A stretch of DNA of 64,000 nucleotides from Hymenobacter rigui (lineage in GTDB: Bacteria; Bacteroidota; Bacteroidia; Cytophagales; Hymenobacteraceae). Below the pieces are notes generated by a model. It was not told where the DNA came from. It did not search any database and was given only the letters and a program-made list of their open reading frames with translations. Position numbers and translations under genes: made by a program. The DNA lies in NCBI RefSeq assembly GCF_003944715.1, contig NZ_RWIT01000014.1, positions 53,741-117,740 of the forward strand, given 5' to 3'. Shown here piece by piece: positions 27,431 to 37,290 of this stretch; the stretch's first letter is position 1, and the number at the start of each line of letters is the position of its first letter.

Positions 27431-28591
27431 ATGACCCGTTTCTCCGCCTACCTGCTCGGTGCCGCCCTGCTGCTGACGCTACCCACCGGCTGCGCGTCCT
27501 CGAAAACTGCGGCTTCTAACGTCACTGCGCCCCAGCCCCAAAAGGCCGACGTGCTGGCCCTGATTACCAAGGTGAATGACCACTGGCAGGCCGCGCACCC
27601 ACCGCAGGAGCGGGCGTTCTGGGATGTGGCCGCCTACCACACCGGCAACATGGCCGCCTACGCCACCACCAAAAACGAGAAGTACCGCCAGTACTCCGAA
27701 GACTGGGCCGTGCACAACCAGTGGAAGGGCGCCACCTCCGACGACAAGGCCCGCTGGCAGTACAAGCCCTACGGCGAGGCTCCCGAGTTCGTGCTGTTCG
27801 GCGACTGGCAGATCTGCTTCCAGACCTACGCCGACCTCTACGCCCTCCGGCCCGAGCCCCAGCGCATTGCCCGGGCCCGCGAGGTGATGGAGTACCAGAT
27901 GAGCACCGACAAGAACGACTACTGGTGGTGGGTGGACGGCCTCTACATGGTGATGCCGGTGATGACCAAGTTGCACAAGGCCACCGGCAACCCGCTGTAC
28001 CTGCAGAAGCTGCACGAGTACTTCAGCTACACCAACAGTCTCATTTTCGATGCCGAAACCGGCCTGTACTACCGCGACGCCAAGTACGTGTACCCCCAGC
28101 ACAAATCGGTGAATGGCAAGAAGGACTTCTGGGCCCGCGGCGACGGGTGGGTGTTTGCCGGTCTGGCCCGCGTGCTGCAGGATTTGCCCCAGAACGACCC
28201 GCACCGCGCCGAGTACCTGAGCAAATACCGCGGCCTGGCCGCCGCCCTCAAAGCCGTTCAGCAGCCCGAGGGCTACTGGACGCGCAGCCTGCTGGACCCC
28301 GCCCACGCCCCCGGCCCCGAAACCAGCGGCACCGCCTTCAACACCTTCGCCTACCTCTGGGGCATCAACCACGGCGTGCTGAGCAAGAAGGAGTACCTGC
28401 CCACGGCTATAAAGGGCTGGCAGTACCTCACCACCACCGCCCTACAGCCCGACGGCGCCATCGGCTACGTGCAGCCCATCGGCGAGAAGGCCATTCCCGG
28501 CCAGGTCGTCAACCAGAACTCCACTTCCAACTTCGGCGTGGGCGCTTTCCTGCTGGCCGCCAGCGAAATGGTGCGCTACGCCGATAAGTAG
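27431..28591 (+). CDS. GH105 unsaturated uronyl hydrolase, lipoprotein
   Basis: This 386-residue lipoprotein (lipobox TLPTGC near residue 16-21) has an (alpha/alpha)6 barrel with D169 in WWWVDGLYM, the catalytic Asp of GH105, plus GDWQICFQTYADLY and FWARGDGWV. GH105 hydrates and removes the 4,5-unsaturated uronic acid left at a chain end by a polysaccharide lyase. In a pectin locus that would follow a rhamnogalacturonan lyase. Here no pectin lyase is visible, and the BNR_4 module at 35045-37249 could be the lyase that makes its substrate from rhamnose-capped glucuronic acid. Lipid anchoring suggests outer-membrane placement. It is 18 bp after GH97 and 69 bp before GH2. Confidence 0.92.
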   Translation: MTRFSAYLLGAALLLTLPTGCASSKTAASNVTAPQPQKADVLALITKVNDHWQAAHPPQERAFWDVAAYHTGNMAAYATTKNEKYRQYSEDWAVHNQWKGATSDDKARWQYKPYGEAPEFVLFGDWQICFQTYADLYALRPEPQRIARAREVMEYQMSTDKNDYWWWVDGLYMVMPVMTKLHKATGNPLYLQKLHEYFSYTNSLIFDAETGLYYRDAKYVYPQHKSVNGKKDFWARGDGWVFAGLARVLQDLPQNDPHRAEYLSKYRGLAAALKAVQQPEGYWTRSLLDPAHAPGPETSGTAFNTFAYLWGINHGVLSKKEYLPTAIKGWQYLTTTALQPDGAIGYVQPIGEKAIPGQVVNQNSTSNFGVGAFLLAASEMVRYADK

Positions 28592-28660
28592 AGTATTAGC
28601 CGGCGCAACCAACCCTCGGCTGGCAACTCTTTTTCCGTTGTTTCTTCTTTTCTCCGCACT

Positions 28661-31249
28661 GTGTTTTCTACCCCTTTTTACCGCGCCCTGTTGGGCCTGA
28701 CTTTGGGCACCGGCCTGCTGCTGATCAGCGGCCCCGCCGCCCAGGCCCAAACCCGCCGCGAATACCTGCTCACCACTGATTGGCGCTTCAGCAAAGGCAA
28801 CCAGCCCGACGCGGCCAACCCCAAGTTCAACGACGCCAGGTGGCAGCGCGTGCAGGTGCCGCACGATTGGGCCATTTACGGGCCGTTTGATGGCAACAAC
28901 GACCTGCAGACGGTGCAGATTGAGCAGAACCAGGAGCAGCAGGCCACCCAGAAATCGGGGCGCACGGGCGGGCTGCCATTCATTGGCACGGGCTGGTACC
29001 GGCGCAAGCTGGAGGTGCCGGGCTTCGGGGCCGGGCAGCGGGCGGTGCTGGTGTTTGATGGGGCTATGAGCGACGCGCACGTGTTCATCAATGGCAAGGA
29101 AGTGGCCACCTGGGCCTACGGCTACAACTCGTTCAGCGTCGACATCACCGAGGCCATTCAGCCGGGCAAGGACAACGTGCTGGCCGTGCGCCTGCAGAAT
29201 CTGCCGGAACAGTCGCGCTGGTACCCCGGCGCGGGCCTGTACCGCAACGTGCACCTCATTGTGACGCCCGAGGTGCACATCCCAGTGTGGGGCACCTACC
29301 TGACCACCCCGGAAGTCACCGCCGACTATGCCCGGGTGAAGCTGACCACCGAAGTATCCGTGCCTGCGGGCCGCGTAATCGGCCGCGAAGGCGCTAAGAT
29401 CAGCGTGCGGGGCAGCCAGGACGAGCACATTGGTCGGGGAGCTTTGCAGAAAGCCCTGTTTTTACGCCTCGATACGGAACTGCTGGACGCCAGCGGCCGG
29501 GTGGTGGCCCACAGCAGCACGCCGCTGCAAAGCGGCCTGCCCACGTGCGAGCAGGCGTTTACCATTGTGCAGCCCCAGCTATGGAGCCCGGAAACGCCGA
29601 CGCTGTACACGGCCGTTTCGCGGCTGTACCAGCAGGATGCGCCCGCCGATACCACCTACCGGCTGGTGGATGAATACAAAACGCCCTTCGGCATCCGGTC
29701 CTTCAAGTTTGAGGCGGGCAAGGGCTTCTCGCTGAACGGGCAGCCGCGCAAGTTCAAGGGCGTCTGCAACCACCACGACTTGGGCCCGCTGGGCACGGCC
29801 ATCAACGTGGCCGCTTTGCGCCGGCAGATTACTCTGCTCAAGGACATGGGCTGCGACGCCATTCGTACCTCGCACAACATGCCCGCCCCGGAGCTGGTGC
29901 AGCTCTGCGACGAAATGGGTATCATGCTCATGCTGGAATCCTTCGACGAGTGGAAAACGCCCAAGGTGAAGAACGGCTACAACCTCCTGTTTGATGAGTG
30001 GGCCGAAAAGGACCTGGTGAACCTAGTGCGCCACTACCGCAACAACCCCTCGGTGATTATGTGGAGCATCGGCAACGAGGTGCCCGACCAGAGCGTGCCC
30101 GGCGGCGGCAAGCTGCTCAAGCGCCTGCAGGACGTGGTGCACCGCGAGGACCCCACCCGGCCCGTGACTATGGGCATGGACCGTATTGACGACGCCCTCA
30201 AGAACAACTTTGCGGCGGTGCTCGACATTGCGGGCTTCAACTACAAGCCCCACCGCTACCCCGAAGCCCAGGCCAAGCTACCCCAGGGCGTGCTGCTGGG
30301 CTCCGAAACGGCTTCCACGGTGAGCAGCCGGGGCGTGTACAAATTCCCGGTAGAAAAGGCCAAGCAGAAGAAATACCCCGACAACCAGTCGTCGTCGTAC
30401 GACCTGGAAGCCTGCGTCTGGTCGCAGACGCCGGACGAGGAGTTCGTGCAGCAGGACGATTTGCCCTACGTCGCCGGGGAGTTCGTGTGGACCGGTTTCG
30501 ACTACCTCGGCGAGCCGACTCCTTATGACGAAGTGTGGCCCTCGCATAGCTCCTACTTCGGCATTCTGGACTTGGCCGGCCTGCCCAAGGACCGGTTCTA
30601 CCTCTACCGCGCCAAGTGGAACCCCACTGCACCCACCTTGCACCTACTGCCCCACTGGACCTGGCCCGGCCGCGAAGGCCAGACCACGCCGGTATACGCC
30701 TATACCAACTACCCCTCGGCCGAGCTGTTTGTGAACGGCGTGAGCCAGGGCCGCCAGACGAAAGCCACTTCCGCCCAGCCCCAGACGCGCTACCGCCTGA
30801 TGTGGAACGACGTGAAGTACCAGCCCGGCTCCATCAAAGTGGTGGCCTACGACGCCGCCGGCAAAGCCGTGGCCGAGGAGGAAGTGCGCACCGCCGGCCA
30901 GCCCCACCACATCCGGCTGGTAGCCGACCGCACCGCCCTCACCGCCGACGGCCAGGACCTGGCCTACGTGACGGCCCGGGTGGAGGACGTCCAGGGCAAC
31001 CTCTGCCCCGACGCCACCAACGAACTGCAGATGGAGGTAAAGGGGGCCGGTCGCTTCCGCGCCGTAGCCAACGGCGACGCCACCAGCCTGGAGTTGTTCC
31101 ACCAGCCTCACATGCATGCCTTCCACGGCCAGCTCGTGGCCACCGTCCAAACCACCGATAAGGCCGGTCCGCTGACGCTGAAAGTAAGTGGCAAAGGGCT
31201 GAAGCCGGCTACCGTACAGCTGCAGTCGGCGGCCGTTGCGGCGAAGTAG
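28661..31249 (+). CDS. GH2 beta-galactosidase with DUF4982 and C-terminal Ig-like domain
   Basis: This 862-residue exported enzyme starts at a GTG codon; the leader FYRALLGLTLGTGLLLISGP follows directly. Domain order is GH2 sugar-binding sandwich (about 30-215), Ig-like domain, barrel with acid/base E473 in MWSIGNEVPD and nucleophile E549 in LLGSETAST, DUF4982 (about 675-745; YTNYPSAELFVNGVS) and a last GH2 C-terminal Ig domain. This architecture is common among Bacteroidota exo-beta-galactosidases. It would remove galactose from the beta-1,6-galactan side chains or oligosaccharides. It appears to end the plus-strand run that began with GH127; repeat B3 follows the stop by 11 bp. Confidence 0.93.
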   Translation: MFSTPFYRALLGLTLGTGLLLISGPAAQAQTRREYLLTTDWRFSKGNQPDAANPKFNDARWQRVQVPHDWAIYGPFDGNNDLQTVQIEQNQEQQATQKSGRTGGLPFIGTGWYRRKLEVPGFGAGQRAVLVFDGAMSDAHVFINGKEVATWAYGYNSFSVDITEAIQPGKDNVLAVRLQNLPEQSRWYPGAGLYRNVHLIVTPEVHIPVWGTYLTTPEVTADYARVKLTTEVSVPAGRVIGREGAKISVRGSQDEHIGRGALQKALFLRLDTELLDASGRVVAHSSTPLQSGLPTCEQAFTIVQPQLWSPETPTLYTAVSRLYQQDAPADTTYRLVDEYKTPFGIRSFKFEAGKGFSLNGQPRKFKGVCNHHDLGPLGTAINVAALRRQITLLKDMGCDAIRTSHNMPAPELVQLCDEMGIMLMLESFDEWKTPKVKNGYNLLFDEWAEKDLVNLVRHYRNNPSVIMWSIGNEVPDQSVPGGGKLLKRLQDVVHREDPTRPVTMGMDRIDDALKNNFAAVLDIAGFNYKPHRYPEAQAKLPQGVLLGSETASTVSSRGVYKFPVEKAKQKKYPDNQSSSYDLEACVWSQTPDEEFVQQDDLPYVAGEFVWTGFDYLGEPTPYDEVWPSHSSYFGILDLAGLPKDRFYLYRAKWNPTAPTLHLLPHWTWPGREGQTTPVYAYTNYPSAELFVNGVSQGRQTKATSAQPQTRYRLMWNDVKYQPGSIKVVAYDAAGKAVAEEEVRTAGQPHHIRLVADRTALTADGQDLAYVTARVEDVQGNLCPDATNELQMEVKGAGRFRAVANGDATSLELFHQPHMHAFHGQLVATVQTTDKAGPLTLKVSGKGLKPATVQLQSAAVAAK

Positions 31250-31260
31250 AGGTAATCCTT

Positions 31261-31345
31261 GTCATCCTGAGCAGCGCGAAGGACCTTATCACGCTAGGAC
31301 AAAGCATTTCAGCGCGGTAAGGTCCTTCGCGCTGCTCAGAATGAC
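31261..31345. repeat. Inverted repeat, family B (copy B3)
   Basis: Arms of 28 bp (GTCATCCTGAGCAGCGCGAA ... complement ending GCTCAGAATGAC) with a loop of about 29 bp. It follows the GH2 stop codon and may serve as a 3' hairpin. Confidence 0.9.
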
Positions 31346-31483
31346 AGTTTATAGGTATTTCAGCCACCATCAGCCCAGCCGCCAAAAGCCTCCCGACCCC
31401 CCCGCTGGCTAGCCCAATACCCAAAACCACCGGCCTTCCAGGGTTGCGGATATTCTTGTAAACCCACTGGCTCTGATGGTCCT

Positions 31484-31550
31484 GACGAATCTGCCCCCCG
31501 CATTCTGCGGAATTACCCCCGCGCCGGGGCGGCTCGGTCTGCTAGTATTG
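31484..31550 (+). promoter_or_regulatory. Shared operator-promoter, copy 5 (drives LacZ-type GH2 operon)
   Basis: Half-sites GAATCTGCCCCCC (31487-31499) and GAATTACCCCC (31510-31520) are 23 bp apart, and TAGTATTG sits at 31543-31550, again 63 bp from first G to box end. The box is 72 bp upstream of the GH2 start. With repeat B3 it accounts for the 31250-31621 gap. Confidence 0.75.
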
Positions 31551-31621
31551 CTGAAGGGTTTTTGACGCCTGGTCCGCACGTCGGGCCTGGCGCTCCGCTT
31601 CCGCCTCTCCACCCGTTTGCC

Positions 31622-34600
31622 ATGCTCCATTCTCGCTTCCTGACCGCCCTTCTCGTCCTGGGCAGTGGCCTGGCTTCCGCCCAGACCGCCGCCCCCAACG
31701 AGTGGGAAAACCCCCAGCTCATTGATGAGCACAAGGAAAAGCCCCGCGCCTCCTTTATGCTCTTCGACAAGGCCGCCGACGTGGCCACAAATGACTACGC
31801 CCGCTCCGGCTACTTCCAGAGCCTGAACGGCACCTGGAAATTCCACTACGCCCCGCGCCCCGCCGAGCGGCCCACCGACTTCGCCCCGGCTAGCTTCAAC
31901 GATGCCGGCTGGAAGACCATTGCGGTGCCCTCGAGCTGGGAGGTGCAGGGTTTCGGTACGCCCATTTACACCAACATCACCTACCCATTCCCGCGCAACG
32001 CTCCCTTCATCGACGGGCGCGACAACCCGGTGGGCACCTACCGCCGCACGTTTACGGTGCCGGCCGGCTGGGCCGGGCGCGAGGTGCTGCTGCACTTCGG
32101 CTCCATTTCGGGCTACGCGGTGGTGTATGTAAACGGGCAGCGCGTAGGCATGAGCAAGGTGGCCAAGTCGCCGGCCGAGTTCGATATTACCCAATACCTG
32201 AAGCCCGGCGACAACCAGCTGGCCGTGCAGGTGCTGCGCTGGCACGACGGCAGCTACCTGGAAGACCAGGACTTCTGGCGCCTCTCCGGCATCGACCGGG
32301 ACGTGTACCTGACCTCATTGCCCCAGCAAACCATCTGGGACGTTTTCACCCACGCCGACCTCGACCCCAGCTACCAGCACGGCCAGTTCGCGGCCGACGT
32401 GACGGTGCGCCAGTTCCAGGGCTCGGCCGCGCCGGCTAAGCTGCTGGTGGAAGTGTTGGATGCCGCCGGTAAAACGGTGCTGCGCCAGCAACAGGCCGTG
32501 CCCGCCGCCTCGGGGGCCGGGCAGCAGACGGTGAAGTTCAGCGGCGGCAGCATCCGGAACGTGCGGCCGTGGTCGGGCGAGACGCCCACGCTCTACCAGT
32601 GCCGCTTCACGCTGCAGGACGCGGGCGGCCGGACGCTGGCCCAGACGGGCACGCGGGTGGGTTTCCGCAAGGTCGAAATCAAGAATGCCCAGCTGCTGGT
32701 GAACGGCCGAGCTATTGAAGTGCACGGCGTAAACCGCCACGAGCTGGAGCCCACCACCGGCCGGGCGGTAACGGAGGCCGGCATGCGCCGCGACCTGGAG
32801 CTGATGCGCCAGTTCAACATCAACGCCATCCGCACCTCGCACTACCCCAATGACGAGCGGTTCTACCAGCTCTGCGACGAGCTGGGCTTTTACCTAGTGG
32901 ACGAGGCCAACATCGAAACCCACGGCTACGGGGCCGAGTTGCAGGGCTGGTTCGACAAAACACAGCACCCGGCCTACCGCCCCGAGTGGGCCGCCGCCCA
33001 CATGGACCGCATTGAGCGGCTATTGGAGCGCGACAAAAACCACCCTTCCGTCATCATTTGGAGCCTGGGCAACGAGTGCGGCAACGGCCCGGTATTTCAT
33101 GACGCTTATAAGTGGCTGAAGCAGCGCGACCCTTCGCGCCCGGTGCAGTTTGAGCAGGCCGGCGAAAACGAGAATACCGACATTGTATGCCCGATGTACC
33201 CCGGCATGGAGTCGATGCGCCGCTACGCCGCGGCCACCGATAAAACCCGGCCCTACATCATGTGCGAGTACTCGCACGCCATGGGCAACAGCTCGGGCAA
33301 CTTCCAGGAATACTGGGACCTGATTCGCAGCAAGCCCCACATGCAGGGTGGCTTTATCTGGGACTGGGTGGACCAGGGCCTGCTGACCCGGACCACCGAC
33401 GGCCGCCCGTTCTACGCCTACGGCGGCGACCTGGGCGGCTACTACCGCCAGAACGACGAGAACTTCTGCGCCAACGGCCTCGTGGCCGCCGACCGCACCC
33501 CGCACCCTGGCCTCTACGAGGTGAAGAAGGTGTACCAGGATATCCGCTTCAGCGCTGCCCAGCCCGCCTCGGGCCGCCTGACGGTGCGCAACGGCTTCAC
33601 CTTCCGCAACCTCGACGGCTACAACTTCCGCTGGGAGCTGCTGCGCAACGGCGTGGCGACGAAGTCGGGCAGCTTTGAGATGAAAAAGCTGGCGGCCGGC
33701 CAGCAGAAGGAAGTGGCCCTGTCGCTGCCCGCCCTGAAAGCCGAGCCCGGCGCCGAGTACGTGCTCAACGTGTTTGCCACCACCAAAACCGCCCAGCCTT
33801 TGCTGCCCGCTGGCCACGAGGTAGCCCGGGAGCAGTTCCGTCTCACGCCCGCCGCCACGTACTTCGCCGCCGCGCCGGCTTCGGCTGCCGGTACCCTGGA
33901 CGTGAAGCGCGACGGCGACAAGCTGACCTTCACGGCCGGCGACGTGCGCGGCGAGTTCAACACCCGGCAGGGCCGCCTGACGGATTACCGCCTGAAAAAC
34001 CAGTGGGTCATCGGCGGTTACCCCGAGCCGTATTTCTGGCGCGCCCCCACCGATAACGACTTCGGCAGTGGCATGCCCCAGGGCCTGAGTGCCTGGCGCT
34101 CGGCCCACGCCGCCCGCAAGGTGCAGCGCGTGACGGTAGGGGAGCAGTCGGCCGCCGGCCTGCCCATCAAGGTGGAGTACCAGCTCACCGACATCAACGT
34201 GCCCTACACCGTGGACTACCTCATCGGCACCGACGGTGCCATTCAGGTAACCGCCGCCATCGACCTGGCCGGTCGGGAGCTGCCCGAGCTGCCCCGCTTC
34301 GGCATGCGCCTGGAGGTGCCCCGACAGTTTGGCCGGGTGCAGTACTACGGCCGCGGCCCTTGGGAAAACTACGCCGACCGCAACACCACCACTTTCCTGG
34401 GCGTGTACCAGGATACGGTGGCCCGCACGCTCACCAGCAACTACATCCGCCCGCAGGAGTACGGCTACCACACCGATATGCGCTGGCTCACGCTGACCGA
34501 TGCTGCCGGCCGTGGCCTGCGCGTGGAAGCCGCCGGCCAGCCCCTGAGCTTCAGTGCCCTGCCCGTGCGCACTGAGGACCTGGACCCCGGCCTGAGCAAG

Positions 34601-34804
34601 AAACAGCAGCACCCCACCGACATCAAGCTGCGCGACCAAACCACCCTGCACATCGACCTGGCCCAGCGCGGCGTGGGCGGCGACAACAGCTGGGGCGCTC
34701 TGCCCCACGATGCATACCGCCTCACCGCCAAGCAGTATCGCTACAGCTACACCCTGCGCCTGCTCGACGCCCCGAAACCCAGCCCGAGCGTCGGCCGCCG
34801 GTAA
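31622..34804 (+). CDS. GH2 beta-galactosidase, LacZ type, exported
   Basis: This 1060-residue enzyme has a signal peptide (MLHSRFLTALLVLGSGLASA) and the full five-domain LacZ layout: sandwich, Ig, barrel, Ig and a Bgal_small_N domain (about 790-1050; FWRAPTDNDFGSGMPQGLSA). E485 in WSLGNECGNG is the acid/base and E549 in IMCEYSHAMGNSSGN the nucleophile. NRHELEP and DDEFY-like elements of the active site are also present. It hydrolyses terminal beta-galactose from oligosaccharides in the periplasm. The Met before LHSRFL is preferred over an in-frame ATG at 31562 because it begins the leader. It is first of a four-gene run with BNR_4-GH16, the symporter and GH51. Confidence 0.95.
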   Translation: MLHSRFLTALLVLGSGLASAQTAAPNEWENPQLIDEHKEKPRASFMLFDKAADVATNDYARSGYFQSLNGTWKFHYAPRPAERPTDFAPASFNDAGWKTIAVPSSWEVQGFGTPIYTNITYPFPRNAPFIDGRDNPVGTYRRTFTVPAGWAGREVLLHFGSISGYAVVYVNGQRVGMSKVAKSPAEFDITQYLKPGDNQLAVQVLRWHDGSYLEDQDFWRLSGIDRDVYLTSLPQQTIWDVFTHADLDPSYQHGQFAADVTVRQFQGSAAPAKLLVEVLDAAGKTVLRQQQAVPAASGAGQQTVKFSGGSIRNVRPWSGETPTLYQCRFTLQDAGGRTLAQTGTRVGFRKVEIKNAQLLVNGRAIEVHGVNRHELEPTTGRAVTEAGMRRDLELMRQFNINAIRTSHYPNDERFYQLCDELGFYLVDEANIETHGYGAELQGWFDKTQHPAYRPEWAAAHMDRIERLLERDKNHPSVIIWSLGNECGNGPVFHDAYKWLKQRDPSRPVQFEQAGENENTDIVCPMYPGMESMRRYAAATDKTRPYIMCEYSHAMGNSSGNFQEYWDLIRSKPHMQGGFIWDWVDQGLLTRTTDGRPFYAYGGDLGGYYRQNDENFCANGLVAADRTPHPGLYEVKKVYQDIRFSAAQPASGRLTVRNGFTFRNLDGYNFRWELLRNGVATKSGSFEMKKLAAGQQKEVALSLPALKAEPGAEYVLNVFATTKTAQPLLPAGHEVAREQFRLTPAATYFAAAPASAAGTLDVKRDGDKLTFTAGDVRGEFNTRQGRLTDYRLKNQWVIGGYPEPYFWRAPTDNDFGSGMPQGLSAWRSAHAARKVQRVTVGEQSAAGLPIKVEYQLTDINVPYTVDYLIGTDGAIQVTAAIDLAGRELPELPRFGMRLEVPRQFGRVQYYGRGPWENYADRNTTTFLGVYQDTVARTLTSNYIRPQEYGYHTDMRWLTLTDAAGRGLRVEAAGQPLSFSALPVRTEDLDPGLSKKQQHPTDIKLRDQTTLHIDLAQRGVGGDNSWGALPHDAYRLTAKQYRYSYTLRLLDAPKPSPSVGRR

Positions 34805-34805
34805 G

Positions 34806-35031
34806 GCCTCACCCCCCGGCCCCCTCTCCAGGAGGAGAGGGGGAGCCAGGAGTCAGCACCGGGGCACATTGCGGCGGCTTGGGCCTCCGCAGCCCGCGGC
34901 TGCCGGATTTCTGCCTCAATTGTAGTGCCGGACCATCCATATCAAACTGTCAAATAGCCCGTTCCACGTCCGCATCGTTGCTGACCTCTGGCTCCCCCTC
35001 TCCCCCTGGAGAGGGGGCCGGGGGGTGAGGC
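34806..35031. repeat. Long inverted repeat, family A relative (large loop)
   Basis: The left arm starts GCCTCACCCCCCGGCCCCCT and the right arm ends with its complement (GGGGGGTGAGGC); arms are about 53 bp and the loop about 120 bp. The core CCTCACCCC..CCCCTCTCC is close to copy A4 at 54879, so it belongs to the same wider family. It fills the whole gap between the LacZ-type gene and the BNR_4-GH16 gene, starting 2 bp after the stop codon. Confidence 0.9.
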
Positions 35032-35044
35032 AACTTCCCATCCC

Positions 35045-37249
35045 ATGAATCACCCCGCCCGCCTGCTGCTTGCTTTGCTTACTATCTGTCTGCTGACGGT
35101 AGCGGCTGTGGCCCAAACGCCGGTTGGACTGGGCTGGGCGAAGAATAACGTGAATGGGGCCGTGTTCCGCAAGAACTCGGTGGTGACGCACCAGCGGGAG
35201 CAGTACACGGCCTACTATGATTCGCTGGGGTACGTGGTGCTGGCCAAGCGCCGTTTGCCCGCCGGGGCCTGGCAGACGCAGCGCACGCCCTACCAGGGCA
35301 ACGTAAAGGACGCCCACAACGTCATCAGCCTGATGGTGGACGGCGCGGGCTTCGTGCATCTGTCCTTCGACCACCACAACAACCCGCTGCGCTACTGCCG
35401 GGGCAAGGCCGCTGGCTCCCTGGAAATGGGCCCGCTGGAACCCATGCTCGGTACCCGCGAGCAGAAGGTAACCTACCCCGAGTTTCACCGCTTCCCCAGC
35501 GGCGACCTGCTGTTTCTGTACCGCGACGGGGGCAGCGGCAACGGCAACCTGGTGCTGAACCGCTACGAGCTGAAAACCCGCCACTGGACCCGCCTGTACG
35601 ACGTGCTCATCGACGGCGAGGGCCAGCGCAACGCCTACTGGCAGGCCTGCATCGACGCGCGGGGCACCATCCACGTGTCGTGGGTGTGGCGCGAGTCGCC
35701 CGATGTGGCCTCCAACCACGACATGGCCTATGCCCGTTCCATGGACGGCGGCCGCACTTGGCAGCGCAGCACCGGCGAAGCCTACCAGCTGCCCATCACC
35801 GCCGCCTCGGCCGAGTACGCCGCCCGCATTCCGCAGAACAGTGAGCTAATCAACCAGACCAGCATCACCGCCGACGCGGCCGGGCAGCCCTACATAGCCA
35901 CCTACTGGCGGCCCCAGGGCACGCAGGTGCCGCAATACCAGCTGATTTACCTCGACGGCCGGAGCTGGAAAACCCTGCAGATTTCGCAACGCAGCACGCC
36001 GTTCAGCCTGAGCGGAGCCGGCACCAAAAAGATACCCATTGCCCGTCCCCAGCTGTTGGTAACGAGCCAGAAAGGCCGCACCGCTGCCTACCTCATATTC
36101 CGCGACGCGGAGCGCCAGGACCGCGCCTCTCTCTCCATTTGCCCCGACCTGCGCCAGCCGCAGTGGCGCATCACCGACCTGACCACCAGCAGCGTGGGCA
36201 ACTGGGAGCCGAGCTACGACACCGAGCGGTGGCGGCGTGACGGGGTGCTGAGCCTCTTCGTGCAGCGCACCGGCCAGGGCGACGGGGAGCGGCTGGAAAA
36301 CCTGCCCGCCCAGCCCGTGTACATCCAGGAGTGGCAGCCGACTTCGGCCCCCACCGGGGCCGCCGGCTGGAGCCTCAGCAGCACCGACCCAACAGCCGCC
36401 CCTGCCAGCGGTGCGGCGGGCGCAACGACTACCACTGAAGCCACCCAGCCGCTGACCAAAACCGCCACCCCAACCAGCTACCCGGGCTGGAACCTGGTGT
36501 GGGCCGACGAGTTCAACCAGGACGGCCGGCCCGACCCGCAGAACTGGCAGTTTGAGAACGGTTTCGTGCGCAACCATGAGTTGCAGTGGTACCAGCCCGA
36601 CAACGCCCGGGTGGCCGACGGCCTGCTCGTCATCGAGGCGCGCCAGGAAAACCGGCCCAACCCCGACTACCAGCCCGGCAGCCCCGACTGGCGCCGCAGC
36701 CGCCCCACCATCGAATACACCGCCAGCAGCCTTAATACCAGCGGTCGGCAGCAGTTTCAATTTGGCCGCTTCGAGATGCGCGCCCGCATTGATGCGCGCT
36801 CCGGCCTCTGGCCCGCGTTCTGGACGCTGGGCGTGAAAGGGGAGTGGCCCTCGAACGGCGAAATCGACATTATGGAGTTCTACCGGGGCAAGGTGCTGGC
36901 CAACGTGGCCTCGGGTACGGCCAAGCGCTACTCGGCCAAGTGGCACAGCGAAACCAAGCCCGTCGCCGACTTTCCTGACCCGGCCTGGGCCAGCAAATTT
37001 CACGTCTGGCGCATGGACTGGGACGCCCAGGCCATCCGCCTCTACCTCGACGACGAGCTGCTCAACGAAACCCCGCTCACCCAGACGGTGAACCAGGACG
37101 GCACCGGCCTCAACCCCATGCTGCAGCCCCACTACCTGCTGCTGAACCTGGCCCTGGGCGGCGACAACGGCGGCCCGCTCACCGGCACCACCTTCCCCAA
37201 CCGCTACGAAGTCGACTACGTGCGCGTGTACCAGCGGCCCACCCGCTGA
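35045..37249 (+). CDS. Two-enzyme fusion: BNR_4 propeller plus GH16 endo-glycanase
   Basis: This 734-residue exported protein (leader to about residue 23, AAVAQT) joins two catalytic-type modules. Residues 25-440 are a BNR_4 seven-bladed propeller (DAHNVISLMVDGAGF, HLSFDHHNNPLRY, YPEFHRF). This fold includes ulvan lyases (PL24/PL25) and the GH145/PL42 enzymes that act on rhamnose capping glucuronic acid in gum arabic and arabinogalactan. A Thr/Ala-rich linker (about 445-475) leads to a GH16 domain (about 478-734) with the intact EIDIME motif (E606, D608, E611). GH16 members include endo-beta-1,3-galactanases. Fusion would couple removal of a rhamnose cap with backbone cutting. Laminarinase activity of the GH16 part is an alternative. 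It is placed between the LacZ-type GH2 and the symporter. Confidence 0.85.
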   Translation: MNHPARLLLALLTICLLTVAAVAQTPVGLGWAKNNVNGAVFRKNSVVTHQREQYTAYYDSLGYVVLAKRRLPAGAWQTQRTPYQGNVKDAHNVISLMVDGAGFVHLSFDHHNNPLRYCRGKAAGSLEMGPLEPMLGTREQKVTYPEFHRFPSGDLLFLYRDGGSGNGNLVLNRYELKTRHWTRLYDVLIDGEGQRNAYWQACIDARGTIHVSWVWRESPDVASNHDMAYARSMDGGRTWQRSTGEAYQLPITAASAEYAARIPQNSELINQTSITADAAGQPYIATYWRPQGTQVPQYQLIYLDGRSWKTLQISQRSTPFSLSGAGTKKIPIARPQLLVTSQKGRTAAYLIFRDAERQDRASLSICPDLRQPQWRITDLTTSSVGNWEPSYDTERWRRDGVLSLFVQRTGQGDGERLENLPAQPVYIQEWQPTSAPTGAAGWSLSSTDPTAAPASGAAGATTTTEATQPLTKTATPTSYPGWNLVWADEFNQDGRPDPQNWQFENGFVRNHELQWYQPDNARVADGLLVIEARQENRPNPDYQPGSPDWRRSRPTIEYTASSLNTSGRQQFQFGRFEMRARIDARSGLWPAFWTLGVKGEWPSNGEIDIMEFYRGKVLANVASGTAKRYSAKWHSETKPVADFPDPAWASKFHVWRMDWDAQAIRLYLDDELLNETPLTQTVNQDGTGLNPMLQPHYLLLNLALGGDNGGPLTGTTFPNRYEVDYVRVYQRPTR

Positions 37250-37290
37250 GCGCCCTTCATCTGTTCATTCTCTTCTCTTTTTCACAGCAT

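Noticed and set aside
33020..34708. 562-codon open frame antisense to the LacZ-type GH2 (and similar long antisense frames at 15551-17197, 41668-43359 and 48485-50164)
   Set aside because: All mirror well-supported glycosidase genes, show shadow composition and have no domains or own promoters.
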